A model generated the notes under the pieces. The model made no database searches, had not been told where the DNA came from, and was given only the letters and a program-made list of their open reading frames with translations. Of a DNA stretch of 64,000 nucleotides, positions 33,417 to 44,989 are shown piece by piece. The position numbers and the translations under genes were made by a program. How positions within the stretch are numbered: position 1 is the first letter of the stretch; each line of letters begins with the position of its first letter. Source of the DNA: Gordionus sp. m RMFG-2023 (taxonomy: Eukaryota > Nematomorpha > Gordioida > Chordodea > Parachordodidae); contig NC_088777.1 in assembly GCF_954871325.1 (NCBI RefSeq), positions 26,203,366 through 26,267,365 of the forward strand, read 5' to 3'.

Positions 33417-33520
33417 ACATTAAGATGATAGGAAAGTTGATAGAAAATATAAGATTTAACATTAAGATGATAGGAAAGTTGATAGAAAAAATAAAATTTA
33501 ACATTAAGATTATACGAAAA
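33417..33520 (+). repeat. 62-bp tandem repeat, about two copies
   Basis: ACATTAAGATGATAGGAAAG and TTGATAGAAAATATAAGATTTA recur head to tail, with a third partial copy. Confidence 0.8.
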
Positions 33521-33629
33521 CGTTCATTTCTTGATTACGGAGATTATATATAAAGATTATATATGATATAATACTACAATACAATTTAAAAAATAACATT
33601 ATATTTCTATTTTAAAAATTTTATTTAGG

Positions 33630-34990
33630 CGAATTATCAATTCTTCTAAAATATCATCATTAAGATTTCCATGTTAGTCCGACAATATAAATTTTAATGA
33701 TGAAATGATCTTTCAACACTAACCTAGTAATCAATTTGTTTAATGTAATATATATAATGTACTTGTGTATTACTGTGACACCTTGAACAATTTTCGCTAA
33801 CGTGTATAATTCTGGATAAATTAAACTATTCTCTTCCCAGAAGTCTAAAATATTTGCATCCTTATTAATTCTATGTGTGAAAAAATTTCTAATTATGATC
33901 TAATTGGAATCTGCTCACTTTGATGCTGTGTTAATTTAATTTTTTTTTCTTTTTCTAATAATAATTTTTCAAAATCATCGTCATTAAAATCTAGATTAAC
34001 GTTGATGTATTTAATAATTTATAATTTACTGATTTATGTTTTCCCATAATTCGGTTAAATGAGCTCTAGCAACCTGTTCCTTATCAATGGTTAATAGGAT
34101 TTGATATCTGGGGTCTAAATATAATGACGCATAAACAATATTATTATTTAAATAAGTATCGTCTCTAAATCTCATATCTTATTGGAAATATGATTGTCTA
34201 TTTTTTTTAATTCTAAACGCATTTTATCCAAATGCCATAAAAATCGGAGACGCACATTTGCTCCAATTGTAGCTTCAAGGTTGTCGCCTCAAGTGGATTC
34301 AAAACTTCACTTATGTTAGCTATTGAATCCCATTCTGTTTTCTCTAGAATAATATCCGATGTTGTAACAAAATCCATACAAAAATCTTTCAATTTTAACA
34401 ATCGATCCAGCATAACGTAAACCAATGACCATCTTGTTGTACAATCAATTATTGCCATAGGTTTTTTCAGTAATATTTCAAGATTCTACGATCTTTGGAG
34501 TTCTTAAAATTTTGCTTGGTCAATAATTAATTTAGCATAACTTGTCTTTAAAAAATCATCCCTTCCACATATTCATTTAATAATCTTATAGACTTGTTTA
34601 AATTTGCACCATTATCGGTTGTTATAGTACATAGGAGGTTGTCTAATGGGATGTTAAATTTATTCAATCTAAAATCATTTTTTAAATATTATCTCCTATA
34701 GTTATTTCTTTCATCGCCAAATTTCTTAATACAATAATATTACCTCGAACATACTGAATATTTATTCCCAGAAAGCTTCTATCTAATCGTTTAGCAGAAT
34801 CAATTTTTAACAAACTAATTTATTTTTTGTTTCTCTTTTAATTTTTCTCACTATTTTAAGACACTTCTATAATCAAGTCACTAATTTTATAACGATTAGT
34901 GGACACATCCAGCCCAGGGCTTTAGTGATAGGGTCAATAATTTTTTAAACCCAAAGTCTTCAAGCTTCAAATTTAACGAGATATGTTAAA
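33630..34990 (-). pseudogene. hAT transposase relic (BED/DUF659-type)
   Basis: Read on the minus strand from high to low coordinates, pieces appear in family order. Near 34800-34690 are KIDSAKRLDRSFLGINIQYV and VLRNLAMKEIT. Near 34650-34580 is LLCTITTDNGANLNKSIRLL (second catalytic aspartate region). At 34458-34213 is CTTRWSLVYVMLDRLLKLKD followed by LNPLEATTLKLQLEQM. Near 33850-33800 is DFWEENSLIYPELYTLAKIV, just before the dimerisation domain, and near 33660 comes NLNDDIL. Several stops and frame changes show it is dead. The terminal repeats were not identified. It belongs to the same broad subgroup as the relics at 13600 and 47946. Confidence 0.85.
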
Positions 34991-36500
34991 GCTACAATTG
35001 GATAAGAAAATGTGTAATAGCACGATAATTAATAATGAATGGCGATATATAAAAAAGGGATAGGAATTGATAGAAAAAACGAATACACAATGCCTCCTGT
35101 AAGAAGTCTATTAATTGAATGCGGAAATAGCAAAGGAATAATAAATATGTAGCCAAGAAATATCAAGCAAAGCGCGATAAAAACGCTCAGTAGAAGAGGT
35201 CTCGATATTATTTTAAAAAATGTGAACCTTGAACTATATCAACTATCAAGATTTTAGAATAAGTTTTTTATTTCATCTTAAAACTTTAATGTTTCCTTTT
35301 TATTTTTAAAACGAAAGATTATTTTTAATTTAATTAAGGAGAAGGGAGGGGTAAACTAATTTTACAAATGTCGCTGCTTAATTTTCAGCGTGGGTGGAGG
35401 ATTCAGGGGTGCTTTTGTTTAGAGCATGTTCACTCATTTTTTACTTACAATTTATTTTAATGGTATATTAATTGTTATGGGTAAATAGCGCCATCTTAAA
35501 TTAAACAATTAATTATGGTATCTAGTATTTTCAAAGAAAAATTAAAATACTTTGTAAAAAATAAACATTATAGATGGCATTTAAATGTATAATTTTATAA
35601 TAAAAACAGACATAAGAATTTTACCTTATTCACAATCATCTGAAATTTATTTAAATTTTATAGCACAATAATTTAAAAGTGGTTATACCAGGTTTCTAAT
35701 TATACTGATTAATCCTAACAAAACAAAGTCGAAACTGGTATACAGTCACGAAATTAATAACTATGTGTATTACAAAAATGAATTAGTAAGTTGCACTATA
35801 ATAAAATTTATTTAAGGTTCAATTTGACAAAGAAACATGACAAACATACTCAATAAATTTTTTTAATTTTAAGATTTTTGGTAAAACTCCGGAGGAAGTA
35901 AAAAAACGAAGAAAGAAAATATTTTCTTAAAAAACACATGAAGATTGAAACCAAGGTTTCGGATGTGATTCGCATGATATTTAAATATTATGTGTAATTT
36001 ATGCCGATAATTATATTTCGCTAAAAATTATTTAATCATTCATTCTAATTATATTACTAATAAAAAAAATTAAATCCTTTGATATTAAATATAGTATATC
36101 TTAATCCCAAAGGTTATAAGTTAATCTGTAAGCTGATGAAATTCGAAACTAATTGTATTTTGATCCATGGATCACTAAGTCATATTGATAGATCTCAAAT
36201 ATTGTTATATTTATATGTTATTTTAAATAGAATACATAAATAACTACTTAAACTAGATTTACTTTTTTATACAAATTGAGATATTAAATAACTACTAAAA
36301 AAATCTTATTTATCATTAACCTACTTAAGAAAAGTACTATTATTATGTTTGTCCTAGTAATGTAAATTTAAAATATTTTATTTATCGTTAATAATCATAT
36401 TCTTGAATCTCAAAAAATAATAATAGAGTGAACTCTAAAATCAATAGCGGAATTGATAAAGTTAAAAGGATAGATTTTGAAAATAATGAATTAAATAAAG
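34991..36500. other. Gene-free stretch
   Basis: AT-rich DNA without recognisable genes. A G-rich patch at 35340-35420 (with CAGCGTGGGTGGAGGATTCA) could be an element end, but no partner was found. Confidence 0.45.
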
Positions 36501-36559
36501 TTAATAATGCTATACCTATTTTTGTTAAAAATATGGTATAAAATTTGAAGAAATGTAAT

Positions 36560-36729
36560 GACGTCTAAATGATTATCAAGTAGATGTTAAACTTAATGAA
36601 GGTTTTTCACCCATTTTTTTTGTCTTGTTGAAGAGTTCCTTTTGAATGGAAAAATGAAATAGAAGACGAGTTGGACAAATAGGTTAATGATGGAATTATT
36701 ATTCCGATTGAATATAGTGAATGGGCCAC
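36560..36729 (+). pseudogene. Fossil Ty3/Gypsy reverse transcriptase scrap
   Basis: Short translated phrases (YQVDVKLNEG, then FEWKNEIEDELDK, DGIIIPIEYSEWAT) match the start of Gypsy reverse transcriptase, the same segment seen near 7391 in the large fossil, but clearly diverged from it. It is cut exactly at 36730 by the right arm of the 3.6-kb inverted repeat, so that arm inserted or was joined into an older LTR element. It is broken. Confidence 0.75.
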
Positions 36730-37639
36730 AATAATATTGGCCCCTTCCTGTTCCCATGGACTTCCACACTCTCTAATTTTAATGACGATTTACCCCATGC
36801 CCCCTAGGGGAAGGGGAGTCCCCATTGTCGTAGTCCTTACCGGTTACTCTAGATTCAAATTACTGGTTAATAGAGCTTATTTTAAAAAGTGAAACTTTTG
36901 ATTTGTAAATATGGTTTTTGCTAAATAAAAATAAGGTAAATTAAACATTTAGTTATCTTTCACATAATACCCAGGTTTGAGAGTATGCCCAAAGACATAG
37001 TGATAGTAAAAATTAAAATGTTATCAGTAGATCAATAGATTAGCTCTTAAAAGATACAATATTGAAATATTATTATGAAATTTTTAGCCTCTCCTTCCCA
37101 CCCTGAAGAATTATAATTATCTCTATAATCAAGTGATCCTTTTCGAAATATTATGCTAGAAGTTTTTAACACCACCGTATTCACCATGAAGCCGTAGAGT
37201 TATGAACATCAATGTAATCAATCAATCTCCTTATTAACTTTAATATGCGTCCCATATCGATATATTGTGGTAGGGTATATTTTTAACGCCCTAATCCCAT
37301 ATTGAGAAATGGTAGTATAAATATTTTTCAACCCCCCCCCCCTCCCCTCTTTACCTACTACCTACTTTGATGACGTAGAGTGATGAGTCCGTATTTCAAT
37401 TGATGCTCATCTCGACATAATGTTAGAAAATTTTAACTAACCCCACCTTTCCCCCTCTCAACCCCCCTTAGAGTAATGAGTATTAATATAATCAATTATG
37501 CTTTTTATTAGATTTCACTTAAGATATTTTAACCGCCCCACCCCCTCCCCCAATACTCAGCCTGGACACATAGAGCGATGAGTATCAATTTCATTTAAAT
37601 TTTGTATTAGCTTTCATTTGATACCCATGTTGACATATA

Positions 37640-39222
37640 CACTACCGGTCATCTGCCCACCTTGCATTTTTACATAAATAAATTAATAACTTAAAACTTT
37701 TTAACTTATTTGTGTATAAGCGAATTGATTAATTAATTTAGGATGTCTAGACATATCTAGAAATAAAAATCTCGGAATTTCTATTAATTTTTCTATGAAA
37801 TTTTAGCCTTTGAAAACAACATGTCAAAAATGACCAATTTGGTAAAATAGGGTCATTAGTTTTTTTCAGCAACAATTTTAAGTTGCCCATTGTTTTTTGG
37901 AAGAAAGTCATTAATCACATTCTAATCTACTTATTAATACACATTTTTAATTATTTTAAAAAAAAATCCTAGATTATATTTTTTTTCAAATCTTTGTTTA
38001 AATAAACTTTTAGTCTTTATAAATTTTAACGAACATTCGACCAAAATGATTAAAAAAAAGAAATTTCTATTCCAACTAAATGCAAAATAATTAATTTACA
38101 CATACGTGGTAAAAGTAATTGCCTAATTGTCAGAGAATTAACCCTAGCTCGACGAACAGTCGATTGTATACTTAAAAAAGCAACAATAATACAATATCGA
38201 ATCCAAAGAGGCCTGGAAGACCCCGCAAAACGACTTTAAGCGATGATAGATATATAGCAAGGATCAGTAAATGCAATCGACGCCTTGTCGTCTCAGAGAT
38301 GGCTGCGGAGATTAATCTGACTTGGGAAAACCCGATAAGTGTCACAACTGTGAAAAGGCGCCTTAGGAGCTTTAAACTTTATGGTAGAGTAGCGGTTAAA
38401 AAGCCACTCTTGAGCAAAAAAAATAAACTCAAGCGATTAGTGGGCACGAAAACATTAATTTTGGACATCTGCCAACTGGTACCAGGTCTAATGGAGTGAT
38501 GAGTCAAAATTCGAAATCTTCAGTTCTAAAAGAAGGCAATATATCCGCCGCTCAGCTGGAGAGCGGAATCACTACATAATTCCTAAAGTCAAATTTGGGG
38601 GAGGGTCTGTTATGGTGTGGGGGTGCTTTGGTGCTGGGGCAACCGGTACATTGTCAAAATTAAAGAAATTCTTAACAAGGAGGGATATCGGCAAATCATT
38701 GAGGACCATGTGATTTCATCAGAAAAGCATTTGATCGGGAATAACCTTTTATTTCAACAAGATAATGACCCAAAGCATACATCCAAACTATGCAAAGATT
38801 ATTTACAAAATCTACAACAACACGGTATTCTCGAGTTGATGACTTGGCCATCCCAGTCTCTCGATCTCAATATAATCGAAATTTTATGGGATCATTTTGA
38901 TCGACAAGCTAGAAAAAACTCTCTAACCTCTCATACGCACCTTTGGGATGTAATGGAACAATATCGCTTCCGAATATTTAAAAATCTCATCGAAAGATTA
39001 CCAAAAATTTGTGCAGCAATTATTAAAAATAAAGGTGGTCATATTGATGAGACCAAAATTTGATCTTAATTAATTGCTATGTCTTTTATTTTTTGTAATT
39101 TTATGCAATAATATGTAAACTTATAAATAAATTTGATAAACCTCATATTGTGTGTTATTTGTCTTATATTAAGAACAATGTTAAGAAAATGCAGGGTGGG
39201 CAATCATTTATAGCCGGTAGTG
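37640..39222 (+). mobile_element. Tc1-like transposon, right copy
   Basis: 1583 bp between TA dinucleotides, with ends CACTACCGGTCATCTGCCCA and CACTACCGGCTATAAATGAT (the latter in reverse complement). Transposase is on the + strand. It is nearly identical to 15683-17266 because both lie in the inverted-repeat arms. Confidence 0.93.
38085..39063 (+). pseudogene. Tc1-like transposase, right copy, DD38E-type spacing
   Basis: The N-terminal helix-turn-helix region begins near 38120 and continues as MAAEINLTWENPIS and KRRLRSFKLYGRVAVKKP at 38299-38499. The first catalytic aspartate is in WSDESKFEIF (near 38490-38525), which lies in another frame. 38617-39063 is open and gives LLFQQDNDPKHTSKLCKDYL, ELMTWPSQSLDLNIIEILWD and a C-terminus IKNKGGHIDETKI. 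I count 38 residues between the aspartate of QQD and the glutamate of IIE, where classic Tc1 has 34. The family would thus be one of the longer-spacing Tc1/mariner groups. Stops shared with the left copy show both were already dead when duplicated. Confidence 0.88.
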
Positions 39223-40371
39223 TATATAAAATATTAACCCAAGCTTCCCCCCTCCTCTACAAATACCTTGGTGACATTGATCAATTTATTATTTTATTAG
39301 CTTTCGCTTAATACCCATGGCAAGATATTATGTTTAAAAATTGTATCCCCCACCCTCCTTCCTCTTCCAACCACCTTAAATAATTCAGGCCCTAGAGCAT
39401 ATATTAATAAAACCCAACAAATAATATAACTTAAAAATTTAATTATTTAATTTTTATTTGAAAATAAAATAAAATATTTATTTCTTATTTATTCTGAGAA
39501 ATTTATATAAAATAAATTCTGAGATGAATTAAAAGTTTTAAAAATTGTAATTTGATTTTAAGAATATTTTCTGTGAAATTGTATAAATCATTAGCTAAGT
39601 ATTTTAATTCTGAGCAATTAAGCAAAAAGATTTTTGAGTTTCAGTTTTTATTCTATGGGAAATAATATGTCATATTAAAATATTTTTTATAAATAAAAAA
39701 TTTCTAGATTTTTTAAATATTAAAATTTTTTTTCATTTTTTTAGTATTTGTTTGTATTAACCAAGATGTCAAACTAGAGATATAAAATTCCCGGGAAAAT
39801 TGATCCAGGGAAAATTTCCCCGAGAAATTGGGGAAAAATGATAAATTAATGAAAATTAAAAAATAACTACAAAATAACCCTTAACCAGGGATCCGAAACG
39901 AATATCGGTTAGGTTATGTTTCGGATAAAAATAACCGTTCAAGTTTCAGGTTCGGTTGGTAAAAAATATAAATATAGGTTCGGTTCGAACCTCTAAAAAC
40001 TGGTTAGAACACTTTTATATAGAAACCTATACTCGATTTATATATTTAATTTGTTGTGATATTTTGTTAAATTTAATGAGTTCTAGGCTTTTTGTTATAG
40101 TTGTCAATCAGTAATATTACATTTTGATGTGTCATTTATAATACTATATGTAAAGTCGATTTATTTCTAAGTATTATGGCAGTTTCCTAGGTCGACTTGT
40201 TACAACAGCCAGAAAAGCTAAAAAGATTAAATTTAAATTAATTAAAAAACGAGAATAAAATTAAAAAAATAAAAAACAATTTAAAATAGGGAGTTCTATT
40301 TCAAAATCTATTTATCCCAGGCTAAAAAGCAATTAAGTATCAAAATTAAGTTTACCCAGGAAACGTCAAAA

Positions 40372-40429
40372 TTTTGTTTTACTTTAAAACCGAATGAACC
40401 CACTCTTTCGATCCTGGTCACGGCACCAA
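40372..40429 (-). promoter_or_regulatory. LTR-element leader with likely primer-binding site
   Basis: Read on the minus strand directly after the LTR at 40430-40912 comes TTGGTGCCGTGACCAGGATC. This is the kind of primer-site sequence common in BEL/Pao-type elements, and AAGAGTGGGTTCATTCGGTT follows. The same leader occurs without its LTR at 44399-44450. Confidence 0.65.
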
Positions 40430-40912
40430 TGACAAAAAACACAAGAGGAAACAAGAGGGGTTCAAATGTTAATTATATCAGAAAAAATTACTAAAACGAA
40501 ATTCTAATATAAGAACAAACTCAGAATGAAAACTATCAATTAATGAACTAAATTAAAACTTATAAATTAAATGCCACGCGAACTAATTTTTGGATTTATA
40601 TCTTTATTAAATAAAAATATTCAGGAAATTACAAGGGTCAAAGATTAAAAGCGCAAAAATATTATCATAATTTCAAAAGGTTTTATTACAATAAAAAAAA
40701 GGTTATCAAAATTTGCAAAGTCACAAAAATCAAAAATTAATAAAATTCAAAAGTGATAAAAATTAAAAAAGTGATTTTCTTTTTTCACAAAAATATAATA
40801 TCTATTAATTTCTAATATTTGAAAAATGACTGACATTTTTCTAACTAAATACAAAACATAGATAAAAATATGATTGACATTATCCGATAAATGTATTATT
40901 TATGACAGAAAG
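40430..40912 (-). repeat. Fossil LTR, minus orientation
   Basis: About 483 bp, TGACAAAAAACACAAGAGG at the left and ATTTATGACA at the right. It matches the reverse complement of 43798-44276 closely. TG...CA ends, the flanking leader and the other copy's polypurine tract identify it as an LTR, probably of a BEL/Pao-type element. Confidence 0.85.
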
Positions 40913-42586
40913 TATGTAATGAGTATTAGGCAGAAATATGGAAATAAGATTAGGAATTTAAGACAGTAATATTTGGTATATTATCTTATGTCTAGATGTA
41001 TATGGTACATATAATTTTGATCATTATTTGGTATGCCTTAAAACTCATTGAATGGTGTTATAGGTATTCCGTCATAGGAAGCTGAAAGACCTCATGAACA
41101 GCAGGACAGAAAGGATTGTTAAATATTTAAATATGTGAAATTTATGAAAATATATATGGATATAGACTCTTGTAATAAAGTGTGTATTATTTAATTATGC
41201 ATTTTGGGTTTGTAAAGGGATGAATATGTATGGGATAATTTATTATTAATTAAGGTTAATATATTGCATAGGTAACATATGATATATTTAACTATGAATT
41301 ATTATTTATAATGTTAATATATTGTATAGGTAACATATGATATATTTAATTATGAATGAGAATTTGAAGGAATTGAAGTATGATGAAGTCAGAATAATAT
41401 CTATAAGGTTAGATGTGGATAGTTATTTTGATTTAGTGTCTGCATTTAGTGTATATATAAATTGGATAGGAGTTTGTATGATACATTAGATGGTGTATAA
41501 TATTTATTTTTCCAAATTATGAAATCTTTATATTTAATATATATATTTTTTTTTTAAATTATAAATTTTTATAAGAAGTTTTATTTGCAATTATTATATT
41601 ATTTGTGTGGTATGCAATGATGTGAAGGGAAAATATTTTTACAGATAAGGTCAGCCCGTGTTGAGGGGTATGCCTTGAGGTGAAAATATTGTTTAGTTTG
41701 CATACTGGGGAAAGTTTTTTTTTTTTGTAAATTTATGCTGCATAATACATTTGTTTTTATCTTTTTAATAATTTTATAACACATCACATTTTACTATTTA
41801 ATTATGAACATATTTTTAAAGAAAAGACTCAAATTATTTTATATTGTGAAGGTATATTAAAAATTCTTTACATATATACCATATAGCCCATTATATTATC
41901 AATTTTTGTTACTTTGCATTCTACATTTTTGTGAATTTGTGCTAATTGTGATGACAGAGTTAGGTAGAAATGGTATATTTTTCTTAGGATACTGAGTAAT
42001 TCCTAGATGAAAAATATTGTATTTTCTACATATTATATATTTGTTCCTTCATATATAATATTAAATGTATTTATATACGTATGTATTGTAATTTTATTTT
42101 TAATCTTTGTTCGGCCAAGTTTCGCAATTATTTTTAATACCTAAAGATGGATTTTTATATTCATTTTAGGAAATATTTATAAAGATGTAGCTTTGTTTTT
42201 TTTCACCTGATAGAATGAAAATTACATGTGTTGAAATTGCGTTTCACACATAGACAATGTTTTCCCATTACATTATTATATGTAAAATCATTATTTCCTA
42301 ATTACCATGAATCATACCCTAATAATGTATATTATAGCTAGTAGTTCTCAAATGTCTTAAAATGAATAAATTATTATGTTTTGCGGATATTACATTGTCC
42401 ATATTAATGTTCCGTAGATTATAAATGCAGATACCCCAATGTACATGTCATTATTGATAATGTCTGTTTTGGCGATTTTATATTGAAATGTACTGGAGTT
42501 ATTATATTATAAATCATTATAAGGGAAGTTGATTCGATAAATTCCCTGAACATCTTCAAGGCGTCCCAATACAATTATAATGGGTG

Positions 42587-42647
42587 AGTCGATACAATTC
42601 AAAGAGGTGATTCGATACAATTCAAAGGGGCGATTCGATACAACACC
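42587..42647 (+). repeat. 23-bp tandem repeat, about 2.5 copies
   Basis: The unit GATTCGATACAATTCAAAGGG recurs with small changes. Confidence 0.85.
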
Positions 42648-42802
42648 ACCACAAAGAGAGGGACGCTGGGCTTGTGAAGGGTGGGCGTGTTGTAGCTGTT
42701 GAAAAAAAGAAGAAATAAATTTAATATAATACATCAAATGTCAGTTATTTTCTGACAGGAAAATTAAGTTTTCCTTGGGGGAAGAAGAGGAGATAAGGAT
42801 CA

Positions 42803-43017
42803 CGGGGTGTATTTCATTGTTCGGAAAAACCTGTAGTTGGAGATTAAGAGATGAATTAGATGTCAGCTGTGGACCTTTGGATGTCAGCTGTGGACCCTTG
42901 AGAAATGAAGAATTGGATAATTATATTATGTTATATTTTTCTACATATTTTATGTTAGATTGTTGTGGTTTTATTGGAAATAAAGATAATTATGTTAAAA
43001 AAAAAAAAAAAAAAAAT
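42803..43017 (+). pseudogene. Polyadenylated retrocopy of an unknown transcript
   Basis: About 198 bases match the reverse complement of 44584-44785 almost perfectly. The match ends after GGAAATAAAGATAATTATGTT and is followed by a run of about 20 A (42998-43016). AATAAA lies about 20 bases before the A run, as in a processed mRNA, whereas the partner copy continues with ordinary sequence. An internal 17-base phrase (GATGTCAGCTGTGGACC) is duplicated in both. This copy could therefore be a LINE-mediated processed copy. I recognise no protein in it. Confidence 0.7.
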
Positions 43018-43130
43018 AAGTTAAAGTAAGGTAATTTTATATTAAAAATTTAAAATTTTTTTTAAAAAAATAAGTTAAAGTAAATTAATTTTATATTAAA
43101 AATTAAAATTTTTTAAAAGAAAAATTTAAA
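43017..43130 (+). repeat. ~57-bp tandem duplication
   Basis: ATAAGTTAAAGTAA, then AATTTTATATTAAAAATT and a T run, occur twice head to tail directly after the poly(A) run of the retrocopy. Confidence 0.8.
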
Positions 43131-43180
43131 ATAAATCTCCCGTTGCAGCTGATATCCACATATTCCGAACGATAAGACAC

Positions 43181-43684
43181 ATGGAAACTACCAGTCGATT
43201 AGTCGATCTGGGATCCTGCTACATTCAGATTACCTTGATACCCAAGAATACCGGCATGACGATACCAGCCACGATGGTACTAGATAATTCGATGATGTCT
43301 GGGGGTCCCCGTACCAAGAAATGCTTCCATTGTCGAAGCAATGACCATATTCGAAGCCAGTGCCCAAGTTTAGGAAGAGACGGGCGATCGCCTCTAGCCC
43401 CTATCAATGACAACACCATTGGACTATCAACCAGGCAGTATCGAAGGAGAGTGGAAGACTCAACGCGGGGGACAGCTCCATTTGCTCCTATACGACAAGC
43501 GCCGTCAGCCAACAGGGGTGCCCTGATTGGTACCTCCAGCGGAAGTTCCAGCAGCACGTCAAACCCCCCCCCCCCCCCCATCGACAACATTCTTCAGCGA
43601 GCGGTCGATAGCATTCAAGGGCCTACGCCGACGACGTCAGCTTTTTCTGCGGAAGCTCCACGTATAGATGACATGGACTTGTGA
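43181..43684 (+). CDS. Zinc-knuckle (Gag-like) reading frame in an LTR fossil
   Basis: A 167-codon open frame, much richer in GC than its surroundings. Residues about 48-62 form one canonical CX2CX4HX4C zinc knuckle (CFHCRSNDHIRSQC), the nucleic-acid-binding motif of Gag nucleocapsid. The rest is low in hydrophobic residues and rich in Ser, Pro, Arg and Thr, with a serine run and a proline run near residues 118-134. It ends 114 bases before the LTR at 43798 and is followed by a polypurine-like AAAGGGGTGGCA. A Gag-like frame next to the 3' LTR is out of the usual order, so the element is rearranged or a non-autonomous derivative. It is treated as part of a fossil; the upstream frame may continue in other pieces. 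Confidence 0.65.
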   Translation: METTSRLVDLGSCYIQITLIPKNTGMTIPATMVLDNSMMSGGPRTKKCFHCRSNDHIRSQCPSLGRDGRSPLAPINDNTIGLSTRQYRRRVEDSTRGTAPFAPIRQAPSANRGALIGTSSGSSSSTSNPPPPPIDNILQRAVDSIQGPTPTTSAFSAEAPRIDDMDL

Positions 43685-43797
43685 GAGAATCAATTACTCT
43701 CATGAGGGCTCCCCAAAATATCCGCTGCACCCAGACACCTGTTAAATTTATACTTTTTTTTCGTTGTTTGGCGTGCCACAGCCCATAAAGGGGTGGC

Positions 43798-44276
43798 ATG
43801 TCATAAATAATACATTTATCGGATAATGTCAATCATATTTTTATCTATGTTTTGTATTTAGTTAGAAAAATGTCAGTCATTTTTCAAATATTAGAAATTA
43901 ATAGATATTATATTTTTGTGAAAAAAGAAAATCACTTTTTTAATTTTTATCACTTTTGAATTTTATTAATTTTTGATTTTTGTGACTTTGCAAATTTTGA
44001 TAACCTTTTTTTTATTGTAATAAAACCTTTTGAAATTATGATAATATTTTTGCGCTTTTAATATTTGACCCTTGTAATTTGCTGAATATTTTTATTTAAT
44101 AAAGATATAAATCCAAAAATTAGTTCGCGTGGCATTTAATTTATAAGTTTTAATTTAGTTCATTAATTGATAGTTTTCATTCTGAGTTTGTTCTTATATT
44201 AGAATTTCGTTTTAGTAATTTTTTCTGATATAATTAACATTTGAACCCCTCTTGTTTCCTCTTGTGTTTTTTGTCA
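43798..44276 (+). repeat. Fossil LTR, plus orientation
   Basis: It begins TGTCATAAATAATACATTTA and ends TTGTGTTTTTTGTCA, preceded by a purine tract (AAAGGGGTGGCA, 43786-43797). It is the inverted partner of 40430-40912. No shared target duplication was found at the outer flanks, so the two LTRs need not belong to one insertion. Confidence 0.85.
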
Positions 44277-44398
44277 CTTTCTATCTTACACCTTTTAAGT
44301 TAAATATAAAAGTATAGAAATCCTTAAACTCATGTATCTGTATAGTTTTTAGTACATTGCCTTGTCAAAATTTCTCTTATGTAATATGCATACAACAA

Positions 44399-44450
44399 AA
44401 ATTTTGTTTTACTTTAAAACCGAATGAACCCACTCTTTCGATCTTGGTCA
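44399..44450 (-). other. Second copy of the LTR-element leader
   Basis: 52 bases match 40372-40421 in the same orientation (TTTTACTTTAAAACCGAATG, AACCCACTCTTTCGATC). It marks a further fragment of the same LTR family without an adjoining LTR. Confidence 0.8.
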
Positions 44451-44583
44451 GCTGGCAACAATATTACAAGTTACCTTAAATATAACAAAAATGCCCTTTA
44501 CTCTCAATTATATAACTTAACAACCCAAAATAATTCTTTCTAATAATATTAAATAAATACCATTGACCATTAACGACGATCCA

Positions 44584-44785
44584 TATTTAACATAATTATC
44601 TTTATTTCCAATAAAACCACAACAATCTAACATAAAATATGTAGAAAAATATAACATAATATAATTATCCAATTCTTCATTTCTCAAGGGTCCACAGCTG
44701 ACATCCAAAGGTCCACAGCTGACATCTAATTCAATATCTCTTAATCTCCAACTACAGGTTTTTCCGAACAATGAAATACACCCCT
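44584..44785 (-). other. Unprocessed partner of the 42803 retrocopy
   Basis: On the minus strand the same 200-base sequence is present. It continues past the AATAAA region into TTAAATATGGATCGTCGTTA instead of poly(A). It could be the source locus or another copy. A short open frame (44771-44517) shows no known similarity. Confidence 0.65.
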
Positions 44786-44989
44786 ATAACACCATTCATT
44801 GAGTTTTCTAAATTTTGGGTTACTGATTAATGTTCGAACAAAATTATAATAAGAATATTCATGTTGTAACTAAAAATGGCTCAGGACCCGAATTCGGTTT
44901 CAGGGATTATATATCTAATTTTTATAACACAAAAATGTAAAAATATAATTTATATTTAAAGATGTTAAATTAAAATTTCAGTGAAGATG

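Larger units (their letters stand above)
36730..40280 (-). repeat. Right arm of the 3.6-kb inverted repeat
   Basis: Reverse complement of 14624-18204, including the Tc1 insertion and the degenerate GGTATCAAATGAAAGC repeat. The inner end (AATAATATTGGCCCC) abuts Gypsy RT sequence. The outer end fades in a run of A and T near 40280. Confidence 0.93.
40913..43180. other. Long gene-poor stretch between inverted LTRs
   Basis: It contains a 67-bp duplication near 41254-41390 (TTAATATATTG-ATAGGTAACA twice), a 23-bp triplet repeat (see 42587) and the retrocopy at 42803. Otherwise no gene is recognised. Confidence 0.5.

Noticed and set aside
43225-43590. Minus-strand 121-codon frame
   Set aside because: It is the shadow of the zinc-knuckle frame, open because of the higher GC there.
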